From the NCBI RefSeq assembly GCF_013004695.1, contig NZ_JABEMG010000036.1, positions 1-36,019 on the forward strand: a DNA stretch of 36,019 nt, read 5' to 3'. The position numbers were made by a program, and so were the translations under genes. The notes below the pieces were generated by a model. That model ran no database searches and had not been told where the DNA came from. It saw only the letters and a list, made by a program, of their open reading frames with translations. The DNA is from Promicromonospora citrea. GTDB taxonomy: Bacteria > Actinomycetota > Actinomycetes > Actinomycetales > Cellulomonadaceae. Shown here piece after piece: positions 17,705-26,205 of this stretch. Positions within the stretch are counted from its first letter, which is position 1; each line of letters opens with the position of its first letter.

Positions 17705-18930
17705 GAGCCCGCCCCCGTCGCGATCATGAGCGGGATCGCCGCGACCGCCGCCACGAGGACGATGACGAGGTACACCGTGCCCAGCGCGTTGACGACCCGG
17801 CCGTTCACGTACCGGCCCATGTACTGCGGGTCGTTGGCGACCACGAGGATCGGCACGTAGGTCAGCGGCAGCGCGACGGCGGAGAAGACGACGGACATCT
17901 CCGTCACCATGACCGGGTCGACGCTCGTCATGAGGATGCCGACGCCGAGCAGCACGGCCACGATCATCGTGAGGTGGAACCGCGCGGCGTGGGCCGGCCG
18001 CCGGAACGTGCCCCAGGACCAGCCGAGGTACTGCGCGAGGGAGTACCCGCTGGACAGCGCGGTCTCGAGCGCGGCGCCGAACGTCGCCGCGACGATGCCG
18101 ACGATCACGACGGCGAGCAGCAGCGGGCCGCCCGCCTGCGCCACGGGGAGCACGATCTGGGACAGCGCCGACACCTCGATCCCCGCGGGCAGCAGCACGA
18201 CGGCGGCGCACGCCGCGATCGACAGCGACAGCAGGCCGCCGAGCGGGAACCCGATGAGCACGTTGACCCGGTTGGTGGCGAGGTCCTTGGCCGTCCAGCG
18301 CTCCTCGACGGCGCCGGACGAGAAGAAGAACACCTCGTACGGCGTCATCGCGGCCCCGAACAGCGCCACGGCGTAGTACCAGTACGTCGCCACGTGCTCG
18401 GTGCCGGGCGGGGACGGCGGCACGGCCTGACGCATCAGCTCGCCCCAGTCGGGACCGAGCAGGAAGGGCGCGACGGCGAACCCGACGAGCAGCAGCCCCA
18501 TGAGGCCCGCGACGTTCTCCATGACCTCGAACTTCACGCGCCACAGCACGAGCCACACCGCGAGGCCGGCGACGGGGATCCAGAGCCGCGGCTCGACGCT
18601 GCTGGCCAGGTGCAGCGCGAGCGCGATGCCGCCGATCTCCGCCGTCAGCGTGAGCAGGTTGATCGCGAAGGACGCGACCAGGTTGGCGCCGGCGGCCCGG
18701 GGGCCGAGTCGCTCGCGCACGATCTCGAAGGTCGCGCGCCCGCTCACCGCGGCGACGCGCCCCGCCATGCTCGCGAACAGGCAGATGCCGACGACGCCGA
18801 CGACGACCACCCACGCGAGCGACAGGCCGAACCGTGAGCCGACGACGGCGTTCGTGACGAGGTCGCCGATGTCGACGAACCCGCCGATCGCCGTGAGGAT
18901 GCCGAGCGCTGCCCCCATCACCTTCTTCAC
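17701..18930 (-). CDS. NRAMP-fold membrane transporter with altered metal-site motifs, 409 aa
   Basis: There are about 11 membrane segments in the LeuT/NRAMP arrangement. Classical NRAMPs have DPGN in helix 1 and a Met-Pro-His in helix 6. Here helix 1 has D20-I-G-D followed by LVTN, and helix 6 reads GAAM195-TPYEVFFFSSGAVEE. Asp20 and Met195 align with metal-binding residues, but the Pro, Asn and His are replaced. Protons plus divalent metal remain possible, and so does a different ion. The GTG at 18928-18930 overlaps the stop of a 54-residue gene, with AGGTGG close upstream. The longer open frame further upstream is not membrane-like and was discarded. Confidence 0.82.
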   Translation of the reverse strand: MKKVMGAALGILTAIGGFVDIGDLVTNAVVGSRFGLSLAWVVVVGVVGICLFASMAGRVAAVSGRATFEIVRERLGPRAAGANLVASFAINLLTLTAEIGGIALALHLASSVEPRLWIPVAGLAVWLVLWRVKFEVMENVAGLMGLLLVGFAVAPFLLGPDWGELMRQAVPPSPPGTEHVATYWYYAVALFGAAMTPYEVFFFSSGAVEERWTAKDLATNRVNVLIGFPLGGLLSLSIAACAAVVLLPAGIEVSALSQIVLPVAQAGGPLLLAVVIVGIVAATFGAALETALSSGYSLAQYLGWSWGTFRRPAHAARFHLTMIVAVLLGVGILMTSVDPVMVTEMSVVFSAVALPLTYVPILVVANDPQYMGRYVNGRVVNALGTVYLVIVLVAAVAAIPLMIATGAGS

Positions 18931-19091
18931 GGGCCACCTGCCTCGGCGAGGGCCTGCTCGACGGCGTCGGTCGCGGTCGCCAGGTCCTCGAGCAGCGCGT
19001 CGGCGTCGCCCGGCACGCTCCGGGCACCGTCGAGGTCGCCGCCCGAGCGGGCGGCGACCCACTCCCTGGCCTGCACGACGACGTCGGTCAT
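18927..19091 (-). CDS. 54-residue soluble helical protein of unknown function
   Basis: The frame starts at an ATG 14 bases beyond the lipoprotein stop and ends in a GTGA overlap with the NRAMP-like gene. The sequence (MTDVVVQAREWVAARSGG, later DADALLEDLATATDAVEQALAEAG) is acidic and predicted helical, with no signal peptide. The position between the lipoprotein and transporter genes and the tight overlap support it as real. I do not recognise the family. Confidence 0.6.
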   Translation of the reverse strand: MTDVVVQAREWVAARSGGDLDGARSVPGDADALLEDLATATDAVEQALAEAGGP

Positions 19092-19105
19092 GTCGCCGAC
19101 GGCGG

Positions 19106-19450
19106 TCAGCCCCGCCGCTGGTCGGACGACGTCGCGTCGGGCGGCACGAGGGTGGTCAGCGCCCGGTCGGCCTCGTCGAGGGCGTCGAGCTGGTCGAGCA
19201 GCGCGGTGTCGGCGACGGGCCCGGTGACCCGGCCGCGGGCGAGCAGGTCGACGGTCAGCCGCGTCGTCTCCGCGGCGGACCGCGCCTCGACGAGGGCGTC
19301 CGCCACGGACGCGGAGGCCTGTCCCGGCTGCTGCCTGCTCGCCACGGTGCACGCGGAGGTCGCGGTGAGCGTGGCCGTCAGCACGGCAGCGACGACGACG
19401 GACCGCGCACCCCCCGGCCGCCCAGCCCCGCCCCACGACGTCGCCACCAT
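19106..19450 (-). CDS. Small lipoprotein, about 114 aa
   Basis: An N-terminal hydrophobic segment ends in TSAC, with the lipidated Cys at 34, followed by a helical, Ala/Asp-rich body (residues 45-114) with VADALVEARSAAETTR and LDQLDALDEADRALTTL. It looks like an extracytoplasmic helical hairpin. The ATG at 19448-19450 is preferred; a GTG at 19486 would lengthen it by 12 residues. It appears to head the operon containing the 54-residue protein, the NRAMP-fold transporter and two PRC-like proteins. No function can be assigned. Confidence 0.7.
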   Translation of the reverse strand: MVATSWGGAGRPGGARSVVVAAVLTATLTATSACTVASRQQPGQASASVADALVEARSAAETTRLTVDLLARGRVTGPVADTALLDQLDALDEADRALTTLVPPDATSSDQRRG

Positions 19451-19507
19451 GACCCTGATGCTCCCCGCACCGGCGCGCGCTCGCACGTCAGAGCGTCGCC
19501 GGACCGC

Positions 19508-20890
19508 TCAGCGGGGCGCGAGCGGCTCGGTGGCGGGGCCGTCGAGCACCGCGCCGTCGGCCGCGAACCGCGAGCCGTGCGCGGGGCAGTCCCACGACTG
19601 CTCCTGCTCGTTCCAGCGCACCACCGCACCGAGGTGCGGGCACACCCGCGAGACCCGGCGGGCACCGGCCCGCTGCCCGGTCGGGCGGGTCGTCGCGCAC
19701 GCCCAGCCCGCCGTCTGCTCCGCGACGGTGCTCGCCTGGCTCGTCGTCGGGCGCGGCGGGCGCGCCCACGGCTCGAGCGTCGCGGCCCACGTGGGCGCCT
19801 CACCGAGCAGGCGGCCCGCGAGGGCGAGGCCGGCCGCCGCGCCCGTGGTGAGCCCCCACTTGGCGTAACCGGTGGCCACGAGCACCCGCTCGTCGCCCGG
19901 GTACGCCGGCCCGACGAACGGGAGGCCGGTGTCGGTGGACCAGTCCTGCACCGCCCACGCGTGCCGCGCCGCGCCGACCGGCAGGTGCTCCCGCGTCCAC
20001 CGCTCGAGGGCCGCGACCCGCTCGGCCGGATCCTTCTCCCGGCCGGTGGTGAACCCCTCGCCGCCCACCATGAGCAGGTTCCCCGCGGTGCGCAGCGAGC
20101 GGGTCGGCGAGCCCGCCGTGAGCGACATCGTCGAGCCGAACCCCGGCGGCAGGTCCTCGGGCCGCGCCACGTCCCACGTCGTGACCAGGCTGCGCCCCGG
20201 GTGCATGCGCAGGAAGAGGCCGCCGACCCGGCCCGGCGGCACGTGGGTCGCCAGCACGACACGGTCGGCGAGCACCGTGCCGCGCGTGGTGCGCAGCGCG
20301 ACGCCCGAGGCGAGCCGGCGCACCTGCCGTACCCGGACGCCGTCGTGCACGGTGACGCCGCGCGACCGGAGGCGGGCCCGCAGCGCGGCCAGGGCACGGT
20401 GCGGGTCGACCTGGCCCTGGCCGGGCAGGCGGACGGCGCCGTGGTGCGGCGCCGGGTACGGCGGCCGGTCCTCCCAGTGGACGGCGAGCCCCGCGCGCAG
20501 GCCGGCGGCGAGCACGTCGTCGAGCACGCCCGTGTCCCCCGGGTCCGTCGCGACGGCGAGGTCGTCGCGGTCCTCCACCGGCACGCCGACGTCCGCGAGC
20601 GCGGAGCGCAGCCAGCCGAACCCGGCCTGCCCCGCCGCCACGTAGTCGCGCAGCGCCTCGTCACCGCGGCGTGACAGCTCGGCGAGCCGGGTGCCCTGCA
20701 GCAGCGAGAGCTTGCCGGTGGACCGGGCGGTGGTGCTCGCTCCCGGGTCCGTCGCGGCGTCGAGCACGACCACGTCGGCGCCGTCGTCGGCCAGCAGGTG
20801 AGCCGTGACCACCCCGGTCAGGCCCGCGCCCACCACGACGACGTCGGCGCGCAGCGGGGCCGGTTCCGGTGCTGCGGGGGTCTCGCTCAC
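19508..20890 (-). CDS. FAD-dependent oxidoreductase with C-terminal Rieske [2Fe-2S] domain, 460 aa
   Basis: Residues 15-375 are a DAO-type flavoprotein: VVVVGAGLTG dinucleotide motif (17-26), a second FAD region at VVLATHVPPG, and the C-terminal VLVATGYAKWGLTTG. Residues 385-460 carry a Rieske cluster with Cys417-His419 and Cys435-His438 (CPHLG and CPAHG). This two-part design is common in actinobacterial and bacillar proteins of unknown substrate. The GTG start is fixed by AGGAGG four bases upstream; a longer frame to 21007 lacks a ribosome site. It is divergent from a PAS-ANTAR regulator with a 185-base shared control region. Confidence 0.9.
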   Translation of the reverse strand: MSETPAAPEPAPLRADVVVVGAGLTGVVTAHLLADDGADVVVLDAATDPGASTTARSTGKLSLLQGTRLAELSRRGDEALRDYVAAGQAGFGWLRSALADVGVPVEDRDDLAVATDPGDTGVLDDVLAAGLRAGLAVHWEDRPPYPAPHHGAVRLPGQGQVDPHRALAALRARLRSRGVTVHDGVRVRQVRRLASGVALRTTRGTVLADRVVLATHVPPGRVGGLFLRMHPGRSLVTTWDVARPEDLPPGFGSTMSLTAGSPTRSLRTAGNLLMVGGEGFTTGREKDPAERVAALERWTREHLPVGAARHAWAVQDWSTDTGLPFVGPAYPGDERVLVATGYAKWGLTTGAAAGLALAGRLLGEAPTWAATLEPWARPPRPTTSQASTVAEQTAGWACATTRPTGQRAGARRVSRVCPHLGAVVRWNEQEQSWDCPAHGSRFAADGAVLDGPATEPLAPR

Positions 20891-21075
20891 GGTGCCTCCT
20901 GCTGCCTCGGGACGGCGTCCGGTGCCGGACGGTCCCAGGCTGGCACGGTGGTCGGCGACTCGCAGCGCCCGCGTCGACGCAGGTCCCGGCGCCGCGTTGG
21001 CGGTCACGAGAAGGTCGGGTTACGGTGCATGAGGAGTCAAGAAGTGGCGCCGGACCCGTACTCACGGAGGCCCCG

Positions 21076-21813
21076 ATGACGACACCGACGACTCTCAACG
21101 CCACGGAGACCACCTCCCGCAGCCTGCCCGACCGCGCGAGCGACCTGATCCGGAACCTGACCGCGGGGACATCCGTCCTGTCGGGCCAGTACCGCATCGA
21201 GCTCGAGAGCGGGACCTGGTGGTGGTCCGACGAGGTGTACCGGATGTACGGCTACCAGCCCGACGAGGTGCGGCCCGGCATCTCGGTGCTCAAGGCCCGC
21301 CGGCACCCCGACGACCAGGACCGCGTCGTGCACGAGGCACTGCGCTCGCTGCGCGCCGCCCGGCCCTTCACCTGCGCGCAGCGCATCATCGACGCGCACG
21401 GCCGCAGCCGCACCCTGCTCGTGACGGGGCAGGGCGTCCGGACCGAGCACGGGCCCGAGATCGTGGGCCAGGTGGCCGACGTGACCCCGCTCCAGCGCGA
21501 GGCCGTCGCTCGCGAGGCCCGCCGGGCGGTCGACGGCGCGATGGCGTCGGCGGCCGTGATCGAGCAGGCGCGCGGCGTGCTCATGGCGGTGCACGGCCTC
21601 ACCGAGGAGGACGCGCTGACCAGGCTCACCGAACGGGCCGCCGCCACCGGCGCGGACCTGCGCGCCGTGGCGACCCAGCTCGTGGGCGGGCTGTCGGGCT
21701 CCGGCGGGCTGGGCGCCCCGGCGGCCCGGCACGTGGACACGGTGCTCGCCGAGGTGACCCCCGCCAAGCGCTCGCGCGTGCACGACCCCCTGCTCACGCG
21801 CCGCGCTGCCTGA
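21076..21813 (+). CDS. PAS-ANTAR putative RNA-binding antiterminator, 245 aa
   Basis: A PAS sensor domain (about 38-135; WWWSDEVYRMYGYQPDEVRPG, HPDDQDRV, VGQVADVTPLQ) is joined by a helical linker to an ANTAR domain (about 144-205; IEQARGVLMAVHGLTEEDALTRL). ANTAR proteins typically bind paired hairpins in nascent RNA and prevent termination. The ATG at 21076 has CGGAGG five bases upstream. The PAS ligand is unknown. Its divergent position next to the flavin/Rieske enzyme suggests redox-linked control, but that is only context. Confidence 0.9.
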   Translation: MTTPTTLNATETTSRSLPDRASDLIRNLTAGTSVLSGQYRIELESGTWWWSDEVYRMYGYQPDEVRPGISVLKARRHPDDQDRVVHEALRSLRAARPFTCAQRIIDAHGRSRTLLVTGQGVRTEHGPEIVGQVADVTPLQREAVAREARRAVDGAMASAAVIEQARGVLMAVHGLTEEDALTRLTERAAATGADLRAVATQLVGGLSGSGGLGAPAARHVDTVLAEVTPAKRSRVHDPLLTRRAA

Positions 21814-21836
21814 CCCGGGCGGCCCGACCACCCGGC

Positions 21837-21870
21837 CCGACGGGCCCCGCGCCGGCGCGGGGCCCGTCGG
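21837..21870. terminator. Bidirectional 34-base perfect palindrome
   Basis: Arms 21837-21853 and 21854-21870 are exact complements, between the convergent stops of the PAS-ANTAR gene and the ThDP enzyme gene. It probably terminates both. Confidence 0.88.
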
Positions 21871-21873
21871 CGT

Positions 21874-23649
21874 TCAGCCCTCCGCGCCCTCCCCGGCGTG
21901 CTGCTCGCGCAGCAGGGCGCCCGCCTGGTTACCGTCCGGCTCCCGGGCGAGCGCGTCCAGCATCGTGTCGACCTTCTCCTCCCCCTGCCGCGGCGGCAGG
22001 AGCGGCACGTCCGGGTCGACGACGGCCTCGACCACGACCGGACGGTCGGCCGCGAGCGCCCGCGACCACGCCTCGCCGACGTCGGCCGGGTCCTCGACGC
22101 GGATCCCCTCGAGGCCGAGCAGGCGCGCGTAGCCGGCGTACGGGAAGTCGGGCACGGTCTGCGAGGTGGGGTACCGGGGGTCGCCCTCCATCTCGCGCTG
22201 CTCCCAGCTCACCTCGGCGAGGTCGCCGTTGTGCAGCACGAGGACGACGAACCGCGGGTCCGCCCAGTCGCGCCAGCGGTGCGCGACGGTGATGAGCTCC
22301 GAGAGCCCGTTCATCTGCATCGCACCGTCGCCCGCGAGCGCGACGACCGGCCGGTCCGGATGGAGCAGCTTGGCCGCGATCCCGTACGGCATGGCCGACC
22401 CCATGGAGGCGAGCGTGCTCGACAGGTGCGCGGGGACGCCGTCGGGCAGGCGGAGGAAGCGCGCGTACCAGTAGGTCACGGACCCGACGTCGACGGCGAC
22501 CTGGGCGTCGGCGGGCAGGCGCGCCGACAGCTCGTCCACGACGTGCTGCGGGTTGAGCCGGTCCGGGCGCTGCGCGACGCGGCCGGCCGCGACGTCGCGC
22601 CACCCGGCGACGAACCCCTCGACCTGGTCGCGCCACCCGGCCCGCTGTCCGAGCAGGGGCAGCAGGGCGTCGAGCGTCGCGGCGGCGTCGCCGACGAGCG
22701 GGACCTCGACCGGGAACTTCGTGCCGATGTTGCGGCCGGTCACGTCGATCTGCACGGCGCGGGCCTGGCCGGGCGCCGGGTAGTACTCGGTCCACGGGTC
22801 GTTGCTGCCGACGACGAGCAGGGTGTCGCAGCCCGCCATGAGGTCGGCCGACGCCGTCGTGCCCAGGTGTCCCATGACACCGCAGTGGTACGGCAGGGCC
22901 TCGTCCAGCAGCGGCTTGCCGAGGAGCGACGTCGTCAGGCCGCCGCCCAGGCGCTCGACGAGCTCGCGCACCTGCGGCTCGGCGCCCTCGGCGCCCTGGC
23001 CCACGAGGACGGCGAGACGCTCGCCCGCGCCGAGCAGGTCGGCCGCCGCCCGCAGCGCGCTCTCGTCCGGCACGGCCCGCGGGCGGGCGTACGCGGTGGA
23101 TGACCGGATCACGCCGTGGGCCTGCTGGTCCTCGTCGGGGGCCTCCGCCTGCTGCACGTCGTGCGGCACGACGACGCACACGGGGCTCGACGTGGCCAGG
23201 GCGGTGCGGAACGCGTCGTCGACGACGTGCGGCAGCTGCTCCGGGGAGACTGCGGTCTGCACGTACTGCGCGCACACGTCCTTGAACAGGGTGTGCAGGT
23301 CCACCTCCTGCTGGTACCCGGCGCCGAGCGCGCTCGTCACCACCTGCCCGACGATCGCGACGACGGGCTTGCGGTCGAGCTTGGCGTCGTAGAGGCCCTC
23401 GAGCAGGTGGATCGCTCCGGGGCCCTGCGTCGCGAGGCACACGCCGACGCCTCCCCCGTACTTGGCGTGACCGGTCGCCATGAAGGCCGCCATCTCCTCG
23501 TGGCGAGCCGTCACGAGCTCGACCTGGTCCTCGTGCCTGCGCAGGGCGGCCAGGAGCGGGTCGATGCCGTCGCCCGCGTACCCGAAGACGCGGGTCACGC
23601 CCCAGTCGGTCAGTCGTTCGACGAGTCGGTCTGCCACGGTGGAGGTCAT
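21874..23649 (-). CDS. Thiamine diphosphate enzyme of the pyruvate oxidase / acetolactate synthase class, 591 aa
   Basis: The three-domain ThDP enzyme has an N-terminal PYR domain with catalytic Glu51 (ARHEEMAAFMA), a central domain (about 195-335), and a C-terminal PP domain with the GDG motif (440-442) and Asn474 for Mg-ThDP. Overall form resembles PoxB-type pyruvate dehydrogenases, which make acetate and CO2 and pass electrons to flavin or quinone. The C-terminus lacks an obvious amphipathic membrane helix. The ATG at 23647-23649 has GGGAG six bases upstream and is preferred to one 27 bases earlier. Substrate not certain. Confidence 0.88.
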   Translation of the reverse strand: MTSTVADRLVERLTDWGVTRVFGYAGDGIDPLLAALRRHEDQVELVTARHEEMAAFMATGHAKYGGGVGVCLATQGPGAIHLLEGLYDAKLDRKPVVAIVGQVVTSALGAGYQQEVDLHTLFKDVCAQYVQTAVSPEQLPHVVDDAFRTALATSSPVCVVVPHDVQQAEAPDEDQQAHGVIRSSTAYARPRAVPDESALRAAADLLGAGERLAVLVGQGAEGAEPQVRELVERLGGGLTTSLLGKPLLDEALPYHCGVMGHLGTTASADLMAGCDTLLVVGSNDPWTEYYPAPGQARAVQIDVTGRNIGTKFPVEVPLVGDAAATLDALLPLLGQRAGWRDQVEGFVAGWRDVAAGRVAQRPDRLNPQHVVDELSARLPADAQVAVDVGSVTYWYARFLRLPDGVPAHLSSTLASMGSAMPYGIAAKLLHPDRPVVALAGDGAMQMNGLSELITVAHRWRDWADPRFVVLVLHNGDLAEVSWEQREMEGDPRYPTSQTVPDFPYAGYARLLGLEGIRVEDPADVGEAWSRALAADRPVVVEAVVDPDVPLLPPRQGEEKVDTMLDALAREPDGNQAGALLREQHAGEGAEG

Positions 23650-23751
23650 GCGCGCTCCCAGGGTCGGCCGGCGCACGGCCGCGGCGTCGGCTCCACCGGG
23701 GTGCGCCCGCTGACCATCGTGGGTGGGTGCCGGGGCACTCGCACGCGCGCC

Positions 23752-23787
23752 GGGCGGCGGCTCGGGCGGTGGCTCAGGCGGCAGCTC
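23752..23787. repeat. Three tandem 12-base GGGCGGYGGCTC-like units
   Basis: Units start at 23752, 23764 and 23776 and differ at one to three bases. The last unit overlaps the stop codon of the DUF4440 gene. The purpose is unknown; it may be a simple-sequence expansion. Confidence 0.6.
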
Positions 23788-24154
23788 AGGCCGTGGCGAC
23801 GCAGTCCTGGCTGAACGTGTTCCACCAGCGGCCGGCGCGCTCGACCCACAGCGAGCTGACGTACATCGCCTCGGGTGCGCCGCCGCCGGCGGGTTCGTAG
23901 TCGGCGCGGTAGCAGAGCAGCACCGAGTCGGGCGCGACCTCGATCACCCGCTCCTGGCTGATCCGGTAGGCGCCGACGGTCGGGCCGTCGGCGAGCTCGG
24001 CGGCGTGCTCGTCGCGCGTCGCGAACCCCTCGGGGTACAGGCCGACGAAGTCGTCGGAGAGCAGCGCGCGGTCGGCGTCGGGGTCGCCCGCGGCCAGGGC
24101 CTCCCAGACCCGGGTCTCGAGGGCGACGAAGAAGTCGGTGGTGCGGTCGGGCAT
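23786..24154 (-). CDS. DUF4440 / SnoaL-like (NTF2-fold) protein, 122 aa
   Basis: A compact alpha-beta cone protein: FFVALETRVWEALAAGDPDADRALLSDDFVGLYPEGF is the typical DUF4440 opening. Later strands include SVLLCYRADY and AMYVSSLWVERAGRWWNTFSQD, the classic W...G.W ending. The ATG has AGGAGG five bases upstream. Members include polyketide cyclases, isomerases and many non-catalytic binders; no role can be chosen here. Confidence 0.85.
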   Translation of the reverse strand: MPDRTTDFFVALETRVWEALAAGDPDADRALLSDDFVGLYPEGFATRDEHAAELADGPTVGAYRISQERVIEVAPDSVLLCYRADYEPAGGGAPEAMYVSSLWVERAGRWWNTFSQDCVATA

Positions 24155-24206
24155 GGGGTCCTCCTGCGGTACGGCCGGGGCCTGCGTCTGCTGCCATCAT
24201 GGGGCC

Positions 24207-24524
24207 ATGACGGACGGTGGCGGGGACCGGGACGTCGTCCGGCTCATGAACGACTACGCCGCACGGTGGCCCCTGTGGGTCCGGTTCGGGGGGACCCGAC
24301 GGTCGGACTGGGACGTCTCCGCCGACCTCGCCGACCGCCTCGAGGCCTGGGCCGCGGTGTTCGACGAGCACTACCACTGGGAGACCGGCTGGCCGGACGC
24401 GCGGATCCGCGAGACCCAGCGCGCCGAGGGGGCCGAGCTCGCCCGCCTCCTCCAGGCCGGGCTGGGCGCCGGGTGGGAGGTTCGGTACGAGTTCTGGGAA
24501 GAGAACGTCTCCCCGCAGCCCTGA
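24207..24524 (+). CDS. Hypothetical protein, 105 aa
   Basis: The family is not recognised. It is soluble, Trp-rich (9 Trp) and acidic, with WDVSADLADRLEAWAAVFDEHYHWETGW in the middle and a helical RETQRAEGAELARLLQAGL near the end. The ATG is preceded by a GGGG a few bases away. It is divergent from DUF4440 and 53 bases before the APH-like gene in the same direction. Confidence 0.7.
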   Translation: MTDGGGDRDVVRLMNDYAARWPLWVRFGGTRRSDWDVSADLADRLEAWAAVFDEHYHWETGWPDARIRETQRAEGAELARLLQAGLGAGWEVRYEFWEENVSPQP

Positions 24525-24577
24525 CGCCACGGCCCCCGATAGCGTTCCCGCACGTCACCGCCGACCGAGGGAACCTC

Positions 24578-25594
24578 ATGCACGCCGACCGCTACGACGG
24601 CTCTCGCGGCTCCGTACACCCCCGACACCCCGCGCTGGAGATGCTCTGGGAGACCGCCGAGCCCACCCACGTGCTCGCCACCCGGTTCGGGCACGACGAC
24701 GGCGACGCCGCCCGCACCTGGCTCACCGGCCTCGTGGGTGAGCACTGGGGCATCGAGGTGCTCGCCTGCCACCGCATCGTCATGAGCGACTGCAACGCGC
24801 TGGCCTGGCTGGACACGTCGTCGGGCAGGGTGGTGGCGAAGTGGTCGGTGGCGCGCGACCGGTTCGCGCGCCTCGCCGCGCTCACGGACCTCACCGCCTG
24901 GCTCGCCGCGCAGGGGCAGCCGGTCTCGGCGCCGGTGACCGCCCCGTCGGGCCGCACGCACCTCACCACCGACGGCGTCCTCCTCGCGCTGCAGCGCGAG
25001 ATCGACGCGTCGCCGCTCGAGGTGTCGGACCTCGGCGCGGTGCACGACGCCGGGGCGGTGCTCGCCCGCCTGCACCGGGAGCTCGCGGCCTACCCGGAGA
25101 CCGGGCGGGTCCGCGACGTGACACCGGATCCCGGCCCGTCGACGGTGGAGCGCGTCACCGCCTGGTTCGCGACCCCGCCGCCGCACGTGCCGGTTCCCCT
25201 GCTCGACGCGCTGCGCCGTCGGCTCGACGACGCGCCCGCCGCGCCCGTGCCCGTCCAGCTGCTGCACGGCGACGTCCGCGCGGCGAACCTGCTGTGCGCG
25301 CAGGGGCGCGTGCGCGCCGTCATCGACCTGGAGGAGGCGCGGTTCGACACCGCGGTGGACGAGCTGGCGCGCGGCGCCGTCATGCTCGGCACGAAGTACC
25401 ACCGGTGGGGGCCCGTCAGCCCGCACGTCCGCGCGACGTTCCGTGCGGGCTACGAGACCGAGCGGCCGCTCGCCCCCGAGGAGGCGCGGTGGTGGGACGT
25501 GCTGGTCGGGGCGTACTCGCTGCTCATGATCCCGCCTGCCGAGGACCCGACCGGCTGGCGGGGCGCGGCGGAGGTCGAGCTGCTCGGGGCGTAG
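24578..25594 (+). CDS. Aminoglycoside-phosphotransferase-fold kinase, 338 aa
   Basis: The protein kinase-like APH fold is visible: Lys88 (VVAKWS) as the ATP-contacting lysine, the catalytic loop HGDVRAAN (Asp232, Asn237) and the metal Asp250 in VIDLEEARFD. The family includes antibiotic kinases, homoserine and choline kinases and many uncharacterised members. Here the substrate is unknown and resistance should not be assumed. The ATG at 24578 follows GAGGGA by six bases. The same frame is open for a further 850 bases upstream but is not protein-like there. Confidence 0.87.
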   Translation: MHADRYDGSRGSVHPRHPALEMLWETAEPTHVLATRFGHDDGDAARTWLTGLVGEHWGIEVLACHRIVMSDCNALAWLDTSSGRVVAKWSVARDRFARLAALTDLTAWLAAQGQPVSAPVTAPSGRTHLTTDGVLLALQREIDASPLEVSDLGAVHDAGAVLARLHRELAAYPETGRVRDVTPDPGPSTVERVTAWFATPPPHVPVPLLDALRRRLDDAPAAPVPVQLLHGDVRAANLLCAQGRVRAVIDLEEARFDTAVDELARGAVMLGTKYHRWGPVSPHVRATFRAGYETERPLAPEEARWWDVLVGAYSLLMIPPAEDPTGWRGAAEVELLGA

Positions 25595-25608
25595 GGGCCT
25601 CGTCGTGC

Positions 25609-26079
25609 TCACAGGGGTCCCAGGGCGTCGCCGGGGTCGGCGTCGAGGCCGAGCGTCTCCAGCACACGCAGGAGGCTGCGCTCCTCGTAGCGGAAGTGGC
25701 TCTCCATGATCGCGGCGATGCCCTCGAGGTGGGCCGCGAGCGCCTCCGGCGGCTGGGCCGCCGACACCGCCGCCTCCAGGCCGCCGACGAGGTGGCCGAT
25801 CATCGAGTGGTCCTGCCGCAGCGCGCGCAGGGTCCCGGCCAGCTCGGGGTGCGCGGCCGCGACCGCGGGGAAGAGCTCGCGGTCCTCGCCCTCGTGGTGC
25901 CGGGTCAGGGCCGTGCAGAAGCCGTGGCAGAACAGGAGGAGCTCCCGGGTCGCGGGGCTCGCGGGTTCGCCGGAGGCGAGCGCCTCCCGCGTGATCGTCA
26001 GGGCGTCGCGCAGGCGTGCGTGCACCCTGCGCAGCTCGGTACTCCAGGCCACCAGCCTGGTCGTCTCGCCCTCAGTCAC
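25609..26079 (-). CDS. Hemerythrin HHE-domain protein, 156 aa
   Basis: A four-helix hemerythrin-like cation-binding protein. Candidate di-iron ligands are His20 (RRVH), His52 (FCHGF), His61/62 with Glu66, His91 (QDHSMIGH) and His128/Glu132 (SHFRYEE). Such proteins bind O2 or NO or act in iron homeostasis. The GTG start at 26077-26079 has only a weak ribosome site. It is convergent with the kinase gene. Confidence 0.88.
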   Translation of the reverse strand: MTEGETTRLVAWSTELRRVHARLRDALTITREALASGEPASPATRELLLFCHGFCTALTRHHEGEDRELFPAVAAAHPELAGTLRALRQDHSMIGHLVGGLEAAVSAAQPPEALAAHLEGIAAIMESHFRYEERSLLRVLETLGLDADPGDALGPL

Positions 26080-26205
26080 GTGAGGGCGAAGGGGTCAGCG
26101 AGGTCATCGCCGTCTCCTTCGGGTCCCGCGCCTCCATGCCTGACACGGTCTGCCACCGGCACGCGACGCTGCGGCGAGGCTAGCAGGTGGCCTACGCTGC
26201 CCGGC

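Noticed and set aside
17327-19027. 566-codon minus frame through the transporter gene
   Set aside because: Only its last 125 codons (PRC-like) are protein-like; the rest is a shadow of the NRAMP-fold gene.
24578-25594. Aminoglycoside resistance gene
   Set aside because: Only the generic kinase fold is visible; no feature specific to antibiotic kinases.
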